This document shows positions 17,573 to 26,514 of a DNA stretch of 64,000 nucleotides, piece by piece (position 1 is the first letter of the stretch; every line of letters starts with the position of its first letter). The stretch is from SHLQ01 sp033344795 (GTDB lineage Bacteria; Actinomycetota; Acidimicrobiia; Acidimicrobiales; SHLQ01): positions 3,906,001-3,970,000 of the forward strand of contig JAWPMS010000001.1 of the NCBI GenBank assembly GCA_033344795.1, written 5' to 3'. The notes under the pieces are model-generated. The model had not been told where the DNA came from. It saw only the letters and a program-made list of their open reading frames with translations, and did not search any database. The position numbers were made by a program, and so were the translations under genes.

Positions 17573-19857
17573 GCCATGCGGCTCATGCCAAAACTTCGTC
17601 GTACTGCCGTAGGAGTTCTGTGGGGAAACTACGCACTACGGTCGACCGGTTTATCTGGCTTCTGCCGCTCATCATCGCCGGTGTCCTGGGCATCGGACTG
17701 GCGACCGGCAGCATGTCGACGCGCACCGCAGTCGTCACCATCATTCTCACCTCGGTGGCGCACTTGGCCGTCGACAAGGTCGTCGCTGCGCGTCACAACG
17801 ATGATGACCTTCGGCCAGACGGTCTTCTGATCCTTGCGTGCGCGCAGATACTTGTCGGCGTTGGGGTAAGTCTCGACGGTTCCGTGCAAACCGTCTTCTT
17901 GCTTTCCGCAGCCACCTTGAGCGCAGTCGGCGCAATCCGTCTGGTCATGCACCGAATCGGGTCTCGCCCAACGATCACCGAACGCGAGACCGCGATTCTT
18001 TCTGCCGGCATTGGCTTGATGTTCTTCGTGCTCCTCGTCGAACCCGACGCGGCCACCAACTCCGAACTGTTCTGGGCCGTGCTGGCAACGACCGCCGTTG
18101 GATTCTCGTTGTTCACGGTCACGTACCTGTTCTGGTTGCTCGGCCATGACAAGGCCACCGCGTCGATTTCCCTCGCATTGAACCTCGGTGCAAAGTCGCT
18201 GCTGTTGGTGATCGGAGTCGAATTGACGGTGCCCTTCGAAGCCCGCTGGGTCGATGCACTCACGATTCTGGGAATCGCGATGACGACGGCCTCGTACGCG
18301 CACTCCAGCGCTGCACACGCCTTTTCTCCAGCCGTGATCACCAGTTCGGAAGTGAACGTTCGACGGTCGCTGACATCGTTCTCGGTGGTGCTCGTCGGCC
18401 CGGTGCTCATCGGCGTCGATCTCTTGAGCAATCTCGAACTCTCTCTTCCGGTCGTGACCGTGGGCTCCAGCGCACTGTCTCTCGTTGTCGCGGTGCACCT
18501 CCTCGAGTTGGTCCGTCGTTGGGTCGCCGTCGAACACCAAGGCCAACACGATCCGCTGACCTCGCTCCCCAATCGGCCGTTGTTCTTCAACAGGCTCGAG
18601 ATGGCGATAGACAGCGCCCGGCTCCGCGATGCCCGATTCGTGACGATGTTCCTGGATCTCGATCGGTTCAAGGCCGTCAACGACACGCTTGGTCACGATG
18701 CCGGCGATGAGCTGCTTCGCCAGGTCGCCGCCCGCTTGCACGACGCCTCGTTGCGCGTTGGGCCAGATCTCACCGTTGCGCGACTGGGTGGCGATGAGTT
18801 CGCGATTCTCGTGCCGCAGGTGAAGGACGCACGACACAGCCACGCGATTGGACGCCTGTTTCTCGATCAGTTCCTCGAACCGTTCGACGTCGGGTTGCGC
18901 GACATCTACGTCACCCCCTCCATCGGGATCGCAGAATTTCCGAAGGACGGCGAGACCGTCGAATCACTCATCGAGAACGCCGACACCGCGATGTTCGAGG
19001 CAAAAGAGCGCGGCCGAAACATGGTCGTGAGCTACTCACCCGAGCAACGGGTGCCTGGCGCCCATCGCTTGGAGATCGAGGCGGCACTTCATCGCGCGCT
19101 CGAGAACAAAGAGCTCGAGTTGTACTACCAGCCACAGATCGACATCACGACAGGGCAGATCTTCGCCGTCGAAGCTCTTCTCCGCTGGGAGCACCCGACG
19201 TTGGGTCAGATCAGCCCAGAGAAGTTTGTTCCGGTCGCCGAGGAATCCAGCCTGATCGACCACATCGGCCAGTGGATCCTCGACGAGGCGTGCACCGCAG
19301 CCGCACGCTGGGGTGAGATTGGTCTGCCCGAAATCAACGTTGCGGTCAACCTCTCACCTCGCCAGTTCCAAAAAGCCGTCCACCTCACCGACAACGTCTC
19401 GCGAGCACTCCGCAGTTCTGGTTTGGCTCCCGAGCGCCTCGAGCTCGAGCTCACCGAATCACTCGCTCTCGAAAAGCCAGAACAGGTCAACGAGACACTC
19501 GTGCGCTTCCGAGAGATGGGGATTCGAACCGCCATCGACGACTTTGGCGTCGGACACACTGGGCTCGACTATCTCGATCGAATCGAGGTCGACACGCTCA
19601 AGATCGATCGGTCCTTCATCAATCGAATCGGCGAGTCCGGAGCGCCCCTGGTCACGGCCGTGATCTCCTTGGCCAAGGGCCTGAACCTCGATGTGATCGC
19701 CGAAGGTGTCGAAACGCGGGCTCAGGTGAACTTCTTGAAATCCCACGGTTGCCGCTACATGCAGGGTTTCCTGTTCTCCAAGCCCCTCACGGGCTCCCAG
19801 CTGGAGCAAGTCCTTCGAAACCAGAACCGGCGCGCCGCTGAGCAAGACGCGGCCTGA
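17569..19857 (+). CDS. Membrane GGDEF-EAL cyclic-di-GMP protein
   Basis: 762 residues: about eight hydrophobic helices (residues 25-300), then a GGDEF domain and an EAL domain. The GGDEF motif is intact ('RLGGDEFAILVP'), but I see no canonical RxxD inhibitory site at the expected spacing. The EAL domain keeps 'EALLRWEHP', the Asn in 'VNLSPRQF', 'ELTESLAL', the metal pair in 'IDDFGVGHTGLDYL', 'LKIDRSFI' and 'QGFLFSKPL', so phosphodiesterase activity is plausible. The ATG at 17569 overlaps the upstream degenerate GGDEF gene. A GTG at 17620 with AGGAG upstream is an alternative start giving 745 residues. The membrane region probably senses an envelope signal. Confidence 0.93.
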   Translation: MSHAAHAKTSSYCRRSSVGKLRTTVDRFIWLLPLIIAGVLGIGLATGSMSTRTAVVTIILTSVAHLAVDKVVAARHNDDDLRPDGLLILACAQILVGVGVSLDGSVQTVFLLSAATLSAVGAIRLVMHRIGSRPTITERETAILSAGIGLMFFVLLVEPDAATNSELFWAVLATTAVGFSLFTVTYLFWLLGHDKATASISLALNLGAKSLLLVIGVELTVPFEARWVDALTILGIAMTTASYAHSSAAHAFSPAVITSSEVNVRRSLTSFSVVLVGPVLIGVDLLSNLELSLPVVTVGSSALSLVVAVHLLELVRRWVAVEHQGQHDPLTSLPNRPLFFNRLEMAIDSARLRDARFVTMFLDLDRFKAVNDTLGHDAGDELLRQVAARLHDASLRVGPDLTVARLGGDEFAILVPQVKDARHSHAIGRLFLDQFLEPFDVGLRDIYVTPSIGIAEFPKDGETVESLIENADTAMFEAKERGRNMVVSYSPEQRVPGAHRLEIEAALHRALENKELELYYQPQIDITTGQIFAVEALLRWEHPTLGQISPEKFVPVAEESSLIDHIGQWILDEACTAAARWGEIGLPEINVAVNLSPRQFQKAVHLTDNVSRALRSSGLAPERLELELTESLALEKPEQVNETLVRFREMGIRTAIDDFGVGHTGLDYLDRIEVDTLKIDRSFINRIGESGAPLVTAVISLAKGLNLDVIAEGVETRAQVNFLKSHGCRYMQGFLFSKPLTGSQLEQVLRNQNRRAAEQDAA

Positions 19858-19891
19858 CCACCTCAACTCTGGGAAAACTGGCAGTTCTGGC

Positions 19892-20752
19892 TCAGTCCCC
19901 GAGACCCGCTCCGGCGACCGCGAGTGTCCGGCGGGCCATGGCGTGCCCCGCTGCCAGTGCCTCTTCAGGCTGCGCCCCCTCGACATAGGCCACGAGAAAC
20001 GCTCCGGTGAACGCATCACCAGATCCGGTTGTGTCCTGGGCTTCGACCTCGTCGGGGGCGACCCGCACGTCAGACCCGTCTGGTCGCACGAACCTCGCTG
20101 GCCTGGCTCCTGCGGTGATGACCGTTGCCGCTGCGTGTGTGAACCACGGGTGCCCTTGCAACAGGTAGCTGGCCTCGTCGCGGTTCGCGATCACGAGCTC
20201 CGGTCGAAGCTGCTTGATCAAATCCAGAAATCTTGCCCGACCGAATTCTGCGAGGGCCGAAACGGACGATGTCGAGATCGATACCGGTATGTCACGGTCG
20301 ACCGCCTCGCCGATCAATTGGTGGCAGGTGTCTGCGAGGCTTCCGGAGACCAGTGAGTACGCCGGCACGTGCAGCAGGTCAACTCCGTCGAGAGCGCCCC
20401 TGGGCACCGTCGACAGATGTGCCGCAGCTGCTCGATCTGTCAGAAAGGAGCGCTCACCTTTCCCATCGACCAGCACGACGATCGAGCCCGTGATTCCACG
20501 CTCGGTCACCATGGTTTCCACACCGAGCGCACCAAGATTCTCGATCAGAAGCCGTCCACGATCATCGTCTCCCACCTGGCCGATGAAACGCCCTTGCCCA
20601 CCTGTCGCAACCGCCGCCACGGCCACGTTCGCGGCGGAGCCGCCACGAACGTGTTCGATTCGTGCGGGCGTGTCGGTACCCCGCTGAGGATCTCGGTCGA
20701 GATGTACTACGACATCGGTGACGAGGTCCCCAATGCTGCAGATCCGCGGCAC
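19892..20752 (-). CDS. PfkB-family carbohydrate kinase
   Basis: A 286-residue ribokinase-fold sugar or nucleoside kinase. The N-terminal signature is 'GGSAANVAVAAVATGG' near residue 37. The C-terminal ATP/anion-hole signature is 'DTTGSGDAFTGAF' near 242, with the catalytic Asp in GSGD. It is about 20-30 residues shorter than many ribokinases. The substrate cannot be set from sequence. It starts 14 bases after the DivIVA-like gene on the same strand and is likely co-transcribed with it, without an obvious functional link. Confidence 0.9.
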   Translation of the reverse strand: MPRICSIGDLVTDVVVHLDRDPQRGTDTPARIEHVRGGSAANVAVAAVATGGQGRFIGQVGDDDRGRLLIENLGALGVETMVTERGITGSIVVLVDGKGERSFLTDRAAAAHLSTVPRGALDGVDLLHVPAYSLVSGSLADTCHQLIGEAVDRDIPVSISTSSVSALAEFGRARFLDLIKQLRPELVIANRDEASYLLQGHPWFTHAAATVITAGARPARFVRPDGSDVRVAPDEVEAQDTTGSGDAFTGAFLVAYVEGAQPEEALAAGHAMARRTLAVAGAGLGD

Positions 20753-20766
20753 ACTCTCGGCGCTGA

Positions 20767-21606
20767 CTACGCCGTGGTTTCGCTGGGCGAGCTGCGAAGG
20801 TCGACGACCTCTGCGCCCTCGAACCGGCGATCGTCATCATCGGCGAGTCGAAGGATTCGTTGCGCCATGTCTCGGAGTTCGCCGCGTTGGTCATCGGTTC
20901 GCGCACGGAGGTGGGCCAGCTCGCCCTGCTTGGTCTCGACCTCGGCGGCGAGAGACGCGAGCTCGGCCTGCACCTTGTTGGCTGCCTCATATGCCTTGCG
21001 ATCGCTCTCGCGAGCAATCTGTGAAGCGGTGAGGTTCGCATCGGCGACAATCTCGTCTGCACGGGCATGTGCTTCCGAAATCGTCTCCTCTGCAGAACGA
21101 TGTGCCATGCGAAGAACGAGCTCGTAGCTCTCTTCGCTGCCCCTCGAGCTGGCATCGGCGTCAGAAGCAGCTCCAGCTTCGGTGATCTCCACCGGCGCGG
21201 GCGCTGCCTCGGCTGCGATTGGTGGTGGTGGGGCGATCGAGGTGAGCTGCGTACGCAGCTGAGCGTTCTCAGCCTGCAGTGCCGCCTGATTGGTCTGCAG
21301 TTGGCTGACGACCGTGTTGAGCTCATCGCGTACAGCGCTCAGTTCATCGCGCTCGACCTTCAATGCATTGAGTTCGGCTGCGAGACGGTCACGTTCCTCA
21401 CTCACCGATGGATTGTCGAGCGTGATGGTCTCGGTCGGAGCTGCCTCGGCGCGGGTGTTCAGATCGCTGTGAAGTACGTCGATCTGAGCCGCAACGAGCT
21501 CCAAGTAAGCATCGACCTCAATGGGGTCGTATCCCCGTTTGGTCTTTGCCTGGAAGGTCTTGGCCAAGACATCTCGGCCAGTCAAACGTCGTTCGTTCAA
21601 GTGCAT
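20767..21606 (-). CDS. DivIVA-domain coiled-coil protein
   Basis: 279 residues from the ATG at 21606, which has GAGGT 7 bases upstream. The N-terminus 'VLAKTFQAKTKRGYDPIEVD' is the DivIVA membrane-curvature-binding domain with the family 'GY..eVDaYL' pattern. A long coiled coil follows from about residue 35 to 115, then a Pro/Ala linker ('APPPPIAAEAAPAP'). A second coiled coil 'SYELVLRMAHRSAEETISEA' continues to the end. In Actinobacteria such proteins organise polar growth and septal wall synthesis. The divergent LCP gene supports an envelope role. It is more divergent than Wag31, so it may be one of several DivIVA paralogues. Confidence 0.87.
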   Translation of the reverse strand: MHLNERRLTGRDVLAKTFQAKTKRGYDPIEVDAYLELVAAQIDVLHSDLNTRAEAAPTETITLDNPSVSEERDRLAAELNALKVERDELSAVRDELNTVVSQLQTNQAALQAENAQLRTQLTSIAPPPPIAAEAAPAPVEITEAGAASDADASSRGSEESYELVLRMAHRSAEETISEAHARADEIVADANLTASQIARESDRKAYEAANKVQAELASLAAEVETKQGELAHLRARTDDQRGELRDMAQRILRLADDDDRRFEGAEVVDLRSSPSETTA

Positions 21607-21653
21607 TCGTGTTACCTCACACGTCAATCGTCGCCTGTACGCCGACAGACAAG

Positions 21654-21668
21654 GTGCAAGCTTTGCAC
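21654..21668. promoter_or_regulatory. Palindrome in the DivIVA-like/LCP divergent promoter region
   Basis: GTGCAAGCTTTGCAC is a palindrome with 6-base arms. It lies in the 195-base region between the divergent starts at 21606 and 21802. It is a candidate operator for one or both genes, on position and symmetry only. Confidence 0.35.
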
Positions 21669-21801
21669 AACTTACTCGCAGCGTCGAAACGACGACCCAA
21701 CTTCTCGCTGCGTGCGGGTGTGGACGCGGTCGGTGACCTGCGAGCAAAGAGATCGCTGGGCGCCGCCGGTTCAGACGTGGGACGTGCTCAACTATGCACG
21801 C

Positions 21802-22980
21802 ATGGACAATTTGGAACCAGACGACGACTTCCGATCGCGCCTCTCACGAATTCCAGCGGCTGAGGACCGCCGCGGCCCGGACCCCTGGGCCGAGGCAGCT
21901 CCACCGGTCGTCCGACGGCCCGCACCGGTCGCTCGACCGGCCATCACACAAGATCGTCACGGCGATGTTCCAACGGCCGATCCATTCATCCCCGAGGTCG
22001 CTCCCCCGGATTCGGGCGGTTTGCCGCCGGAAGATCAGTACATGGCGCCCCGTCGGCGTCGGTGGCCAATGGTGCTCTTCGGTCTCATCCTCATTGCCGC
22101 CCTACTCATCGTGGTGCCGCTGTATCAGGCGCGACGAGTATTCAACAGCGTCGAGCGAGTCCCCGTCTCCTCAGCGTTGTCCCCTCCTCCCGCCGGTACG
22201 AACATCTTGCTCGTCGGCACCGATTCGCGGGCCGGAATCGATGCTGACACGGAGAACGCTGGCCTGATCCTCGGAGAGGGTATCGGCGGGTCGAGAACCG
22301 ACACGATCATGATCCTTCGTCTCGAGGAGGAGGGATCGAAGTTTCTGTCGCTGCCTCGAGATCTTTGGCTGCCGATCGATGGTGGTGGTGAAGGTCGCAT
22401 CAACACCGCCTTTGGGCGTGGACCAGAAGCGGTCATCAATACGGTGCAGACGGAACTCGGCGTGCCGTTGTCGAACTACGTGCAGATCGACCTTGCCGGG
22501 TTCATCGACCTCGTGGATGCGGTCGGCGGTGTGGATATCACCATCCCTCACCCAGCGTTCGACACCCGTTCCGGGCTGAACCTACCGTCGGCGGGGGTCG
22601 TGACACTCGACTCGACACAAGCGCTCGCGTTCGTCCGAAGTCGTTTCTACACCGAGATTCGTGATGGCGTCGAGGTGCAAGACCCCACCAGCGATCTCGG
22701 TCGAGTCCAACGCCAACAGGACTTCATGCGGGCCCTGATGCAGAAGCTGACCGAGCAGAGGAACCCGCTCACGCTCAATGACATGGCGACCTCGATGGCC
22801 GATGCATTGGTGATGGACGATGGAACCTCGATGAGTGAAGCGTTGCGAATCGCCGATGCGCTGCGCACCAGCACGCCTGAGTCCGTGGTGCTTCCCACGA
22901 CGCCCACGACGCGCGGTTCGGCTTCCGTACTCGTCCTGGCGGACGGATCTGCCGAAGTGCTCGCGCAATTCGCCGGTTAG
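21802..22980 (+). CDS. LytR-CpsA-Psr (LCP) family glycopolymer ligase
   Basis: 392 residues from the ATG at 21802. There is a roughly 90-residue Pro-rich cytosolic tail, one membrane helix ('WPMVLFGLILIAALLIVVPL') and an external LCP domain. Family motifs are seen: 'NILLVGTDSRAG', 'RTDTIMILRL', 'FLSLPRDLWLPI', 'GRINTAFGRG' and 'FIDLVDAVGGVDI'. These include the arginines and aspartates that bind polyprenyl-pyrophosphate. LCP enzymes attach wall polymers such as arabinogalactan or teichoic-type chains to peptidoglycan. The M23 peptidase follows 76 bases downstream, forming a small wall-assembly cluster with the DivIVA gene. Confidence 0.92.
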   Translation: MDNLEPDDDFRSRLSRIPAAEDRRGPDPWAEAAPPVVRRPAPVARPAITQDRHGDVPTADPFIPEVAPPDSGGLPPEDQYMAPRRRRWPMVLFGLILIAALLIVVPLYQARRVFNSVERVPVSSALSPPPAGTNILLVGTDSRAGIDADTENAGLILGEGIGGSRTDTIMILRLEEEGSKFLSLPRDLWLPIDGGGEGRINTAFGRGPEAVINTVQTELGVPLSNYVQIDLAGFIDLVDAVGGVDITIPHPAFDTRSGLNLPSAGVVTLDSTQALAFVRSRFYTEIRDGVEVQDPTSDLGRVQRQQDFMRALMQKLTEQRNPLTLNDMATSMADALVMDDGTSMSEALRIADALRTSTPESVVLPTTPTTRGSASVLVLADGSAEVLAQFAG

Positions 22981-23056
22981 GGATCGCCGCCGCGCACTGT
23001 GGCATCCGTCTCGCCGTTTTGGCCTGCTGAGGATTGTTGCCTACCCTCGGTGACCC

Positions 23057-23917
23057 GTGGGTCCTCTTTCGCCGCTCGAGCGCCATTCTCGTCAACGTTG
23101 CACCCATCGGGTGAAGCTGTCGGCCGTCGCATTCTTCGCGTCCCTACTCCTTGTGGCAACAACTCCATTGATCGACACCGCCCGGGCCGAAGACGTCGCC
23201 AATGTCTCCCAAGACTGGCAGGCTCCCACCGTTTGGGGAGCGCCGTTCCTCCCGGCTCCCGATCACACGTCGACGGTCGTTCAACGAGCCGAGATCCTCA
23301 CGAGTATCGACACGATCAATACGGCCGCAGAGGCTCTCCGGACACGACGTGGCGCTACCGAGACCCGCCGAATCCTCGAGTCCCAGCAGGCATCTCTGAA
23401 TCGCGAGCTCGCCTCCGTGCCGGACGCCGAACTCGCAAACCCCACGGAAGCATTTGGTATCGACATCGGGGCCTTTCCCGTAGTCGAACTTCGCAAACCG
23501 TTTCGAAACGATTGGAACGAGCCACGTTCCGGGGGGCGTCGCCATCGAGGGACCGACCTGCTCGCACAAATTGGTGTCCCCCTCGTGGCGATCGAGGACG
23601 GTACGTTCGAGCAAACCACCGTTGGATCCCTGGGGGGCCTCAGCGTCTATCTGCTCGGAGACAGTGGCGCACGGTACTACTACGCCCATCTCGATGAGGT
23701 CGAAGTGATGGCGGAGGGCCAACGGGTGTACGCAGGACAACAAATCGGCACCGTCGGGGACTCGGGCAACGCCAAGGGTTCACCACATCTACACATCCAA
23801 TGGGCGCCCAATGGCGGATCCGAGTGGGAGAATCCGTTTCCGCTCCTCGATGCGCTCTATGGCGATGGACAGATCACGGTCACCCCCATCGAGGGCCCGC
23901 CAAATCACCCACGCTGA
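23057..23917 (+). CDS. Secreted M23 metallopeptidase (peptidoglycan endopeptidase)
   Basis: 286 residues from a GTG at 23057. A GTG at 23111 would give a more typical signal peptide start (KLSAVAFFASLLLV, with cleavage after TARA). An N-terminal helical region of about 80 residues precedes the LytM domain. Zinc ligands are visible in 'HRGTDL' (HxxxD) and 'HLHIQW' (HxH), with 'YYAHLDEVEV' between. It therefore looks catalytically competent for cleaving stem-peptide cross-links outside the membrane. It may share a transcript with the LCP gene upstream and the men genes 18 bases downstream. Confidence 0.9.
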   Translation: MGPLSPLERHSRQRCTHRVKLSAVAFFASLLLVATTPLIDTARAEDVANVSQDWQAPTVWGAPFLPAPDHTSTVVQRAEILTSIDTINTAAEALRTRRGATETRRILESQQASLNRELASVPDAELANPTEAFGIDIGAFPVVELRKPFRNDWNEPRSGGRRHRGTDLLAQIGVPLVAIEDGTFEQTTVGSLGGLSVYLLGDSGARYYYAHLDEVEVMAEGQRVYAGQQIGTVGDSGNAKGSPHLHIQWAPNGGSEWENPFPLLDALYGDGQITVTPIEGPPNHPR

Positions 23918-23935
23918 TCTACACTGCCGAGAATC

Positions 23936-25648
23936 ATGACGGCGCCTTCGATCGACTCCACCGCTGCGGCTGAGCACTTCTTTGCGGGAGCGGTGGCAGC
24001 GGGAATGGCGCACGTCGTCGTGTCTCCCGGCTCACGTTCGACGCCGCTCGCGGTCGCCGCCGACCGAACACCTGGATTGACCGTGCACGTCCATCTCGAC
24101 GAACGCTGCGCAGCCTTCGCGGCACTCGGCCACGCAAAGTCGGCTGGCACAGCAGTCGGGCTGGTGTGCACCTCCGGAACGGCAGCGGCCAATTATCTTC
24201 CCGCGATCGCCGAGGCATCGATGAGCAACGTGGCCCTGGTCGCGATCACTGCGGACCGTCCGCCCGAGCACCAACAGGTCGGCGCTGGACAGTCGTTTGA
24301 TCAACGCGGTCTTTTTGGACCACACGTCCGAGATGAAATCACGATGCCGGTTGGACCCGACGGCGGCCCGAACTTCTCGCAACGAACGGGGTGGCGCGCG
24401 GTTGCAACAGCCGTAGAACACCACGGTCCGGTACACGTGAACTGGGCATTCAGGTTGCCGCTCGAACCCGTACATCCCCCGATCGATCCACCGGTCGCGC
24501 TTCCCAGCGTCAGTCGGCCCGGCCAGAATCCCGAGCCCACACACATCGAGGCGTTCAGCGAGCTGCTGACCCGTTCGGAGAGACCGTTGATCATCGCCGG
24601 CCCCGACGCCGTCGACCCGAACAACGCAACCGACGTCGAACGGCTCATCACCTCGTCGGAGACCCTGGGAATCCCGGTGCTCGCTGACGTGCTCAGCGGA
24701 CTGCGAGGAACGGACGCCCGATCGCTCATCGATGCACCCGCACTCGTCATCGAGGGCGGCGTGTCAGAGCCCGACTTGATCATCCGCCTCGGACAGACCC
24801 CGACCGCGAAGTCCACGCGATTGTGGTGGGAATCGCTTTCCATTCCACACGTCCTGATCGACCCGATCGACGATTGGAACGACCCTTCGAGTGTGATGAC
24901 ATCGCGCATTCGTTGCTCGGGATCGCTGCTCCTCGAAGCGGCGGCCTCAGCCAACTCGGCCATGCTGTCATCGAACGAATGGGTCGATGATTGGATCGGC
25001 CGCGGGCAACGCGCAAACACGATCTGCACCGAAGCACTCACTTCTTGGTCGACGGTCACCGAAGCACACATCGCGTCAATGATCGGGCATCACTCGCCGG
25101 CCGAAAGTGCGATCGTCGCATCGAGCTCGATGCCTATCCGCGACCTCGACACATTCACCTCAGTTCGACGATCGGGCGTGGTGATCTCGAACCGCGGCAT
25201 CAACGGCATCGATGGAGTTGTTTCGACGTCGATCGGCGTGAGTCGATCCCACCACGGTGCAAGGTCCGTCGTCTACATCGGCGATGTCGCCGCGCTCCAC
25301 GACATCGGCGGGATCCTCGATGCGGCCCGCCAGGGTGTCGATCTGACGGTCGTCATTCCGAACAACGACGGGGGTGGAATCTTTTCGTTCCTCCCGGCGA
25401 AAGAAGCCCTCGAGCCAGCGACGTTCACGTCACTTCTCCATACTCCGCACGGCACGAACTTCGAGTTTCTGGGTGGACAGGCGGGCATCCACTACGAGCA
25501 GGTGTCGGCGGGCACGGCCGCCGATGTCGGTGCCGCTATCGAGGCGAGTTTTCTGCGTCCGGGCGTGTCACTCGTGGAGATTCCGGTCTCGACCGATGAT
25601 CGACTCGAGTTTCGCGACGCCCTTCGGGAACTCCTGCAGGCCTCGTGA
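23936..25648 (+). CDS. menD: MenD, SEPHCHC synthase (menaquinone biosynthesis)
   Basis: A 570-residue thiamine-diphosphate enzyme that joins isochorismate and 2-oxoglutarate. The N-terminal block 'VVSPGSRSTPLAVAA' with 'HLDERCAAFAALGHAK' contains the catalytic Glu. 'CTSGTAAANYLPAIAEA' follows. The ThDP/metal-binding region near the C-terminus reads 'GDVAALHDIGGI' and then 'IPNNDGGGIFSFLP'. Length and motifs match MenD. It begins the menD-menH-menC run and its stop overlaps the menH GTG by 4 bases. Confidence 0.96.
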   Translation: MTAPSIDSTAAAEHFFAGAVAAGMAHVVVSPGSRSTPLAVAADRTPGLTVHVHLDERCAAFAALGHAKSAGTAVGLVCTSGTAAANYLPAIAEASMSNVALVAITADRPPEHQQVGAGQSFDQRGLFGPHVRDEITMPVGPDGGPNFSQRTGWRAVATAVEHHGPVHVNWAFRLPLEPVHPPIDPPVALPSVSRPGQNPEPTHIEAFSELLTRSERPLIIAGPDAVDPNNATDVERLITSSETLGIPVLADVLSGLRGTDARSLIDAPALVIEGGVSEPDLIIRLGQTPTAKSTRLWWESLSIPHVLIDPIDDWNDPSSVMTSRIRCSGSLLLEAAASANSAMLSSNEWVDDWIGRGQRANTICTEALTSWSTVTEAHIASMIGHHSPAESAIVASSSMPIRDLDTFTSVRRSGVVISNRGINGIDGVVSTSIGVSRSHHGARSVVYIGDVAALHDIGGILDAARQGVDLTVVIPNNDGGGIFSFLPAKEALEPATFTSLLHTPHGTNFEFLGGQAGIHYEQVSAGTAADVGAAIEASFLRPGVSLVEIPVSTDDRLEFRDALRELLQAS

Positions 25649-26493
25649 ACACCTCCCACGAACGACGACTCACCGCCGACGGCACCACACTCGGAGTGAC
25701 GACACTTCACGGCGAGGGCAATCCCCTAATCGCGCTACATGGCTTCACGGGAGCGGGTGTCACGATGCAACCACTCGTGGAGGCCGTCCGCGATGGCCGC
25801 CCAGCGCTCCTCATCGACTGCATCGGCCACGGATCGAGCGATGCCCCGACGAACGTCGAGCCGTACTCGATGAACTCCGTCGTGGATCAGGTGCTCTCGA
25901 TCATCGGCCAGCAACCGCCCGGCTCGGTCCACCTGCTCGGGTATTCGATGGGCGGTCGAATCGCTCTGTCGATGGCCGCAAGAGCGCCGTGGTATTTCGC
26001 ATCACTGACCATTCTGAGCGCCACACCAGGGCTCGTTGATCCGGGAGAACGGGCCACCCGCCACGAGGCGGATCTTGCCCTGGCGGATCTGATCGAATCG
26101 GAGGGGGTCGAAGCGTTTTGTGACTGGTGGCTCGACCTTCCCCTGTTCGCCCCGATGGTCGCAGGACTCAGCGGCGAGGAACTCGCAGCGACCAAAGCAC
26201 AGCGCGTTGCCTCCACCGCAATCGGGCTGGCCAACAGCTTGCGCGGCACAGGCACCGGTGCAATGCCGCCCGTTTGGCAGATGCTTGGCTCCCTTCGCTC
26301 GCCCCTGCTCACGGTTGGCGGCGAACTCGACGAGGCTTATGTGGACATCGCAGAACGCACCGCTGCGGCTGCACCCTTTGGCCGGTCAGCGGTGATCCCC
26401 GCCGCCGGCCACGCACTTCATGTGGAGAATCTCGACGCCGTTTCACACCTCGTGCGAGAATTTCTGGAAGGCTGTGACACCGCCACGCCGTAA
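25645..26493 (+). CDS. menH: MenH-type alpha/beta hydrolase (SHCHC synthase)
   Basis: A 282-residue alpha/beta hydrolase starting at GTG in the GTGA overlap with menD. The oxyanion motif is 'ALHGFTGAG'. The nucleophile elbow is 'LLGYSMGGRIAL' (Ser), with the acid in 'GGELDEAY' and His in 'AAGHALHVENLD'. Position between menD and menC makes SHCHC synthase, which eliminates pyruvate from SEPHCHC, the likely role. The family alone would not prove it, since many hydrolases look alike. Confidence 0.88.
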   Translation: MNTSHERRLTADGTTLGVTTLHGEGNPLIALHGFTGAGVTMQPLVEAVRDGRPALLIDCIGHGSSDAPTNVEPYSMNSVVDQVLSIIGQQPPGSVHLLGYSMGGRIALSMAARAPWYFASLTILSATPGLVDPGERATRHEADLALADLIESEGVEAFCDWWLDLPLFAPMVAGLSGEELAATKAQRVASTAIGLANSLRGTGTGAMPPVWQMLGSLRSPLLTVGGELDEAYVDIAERTAAAAPFGRSAVIPAAGHALHVENLDAVSHLVREFLEGCDTATP

Positions 26494-26514
26494 GGCCCAA
26501 CCAGAGAGTGTTGT

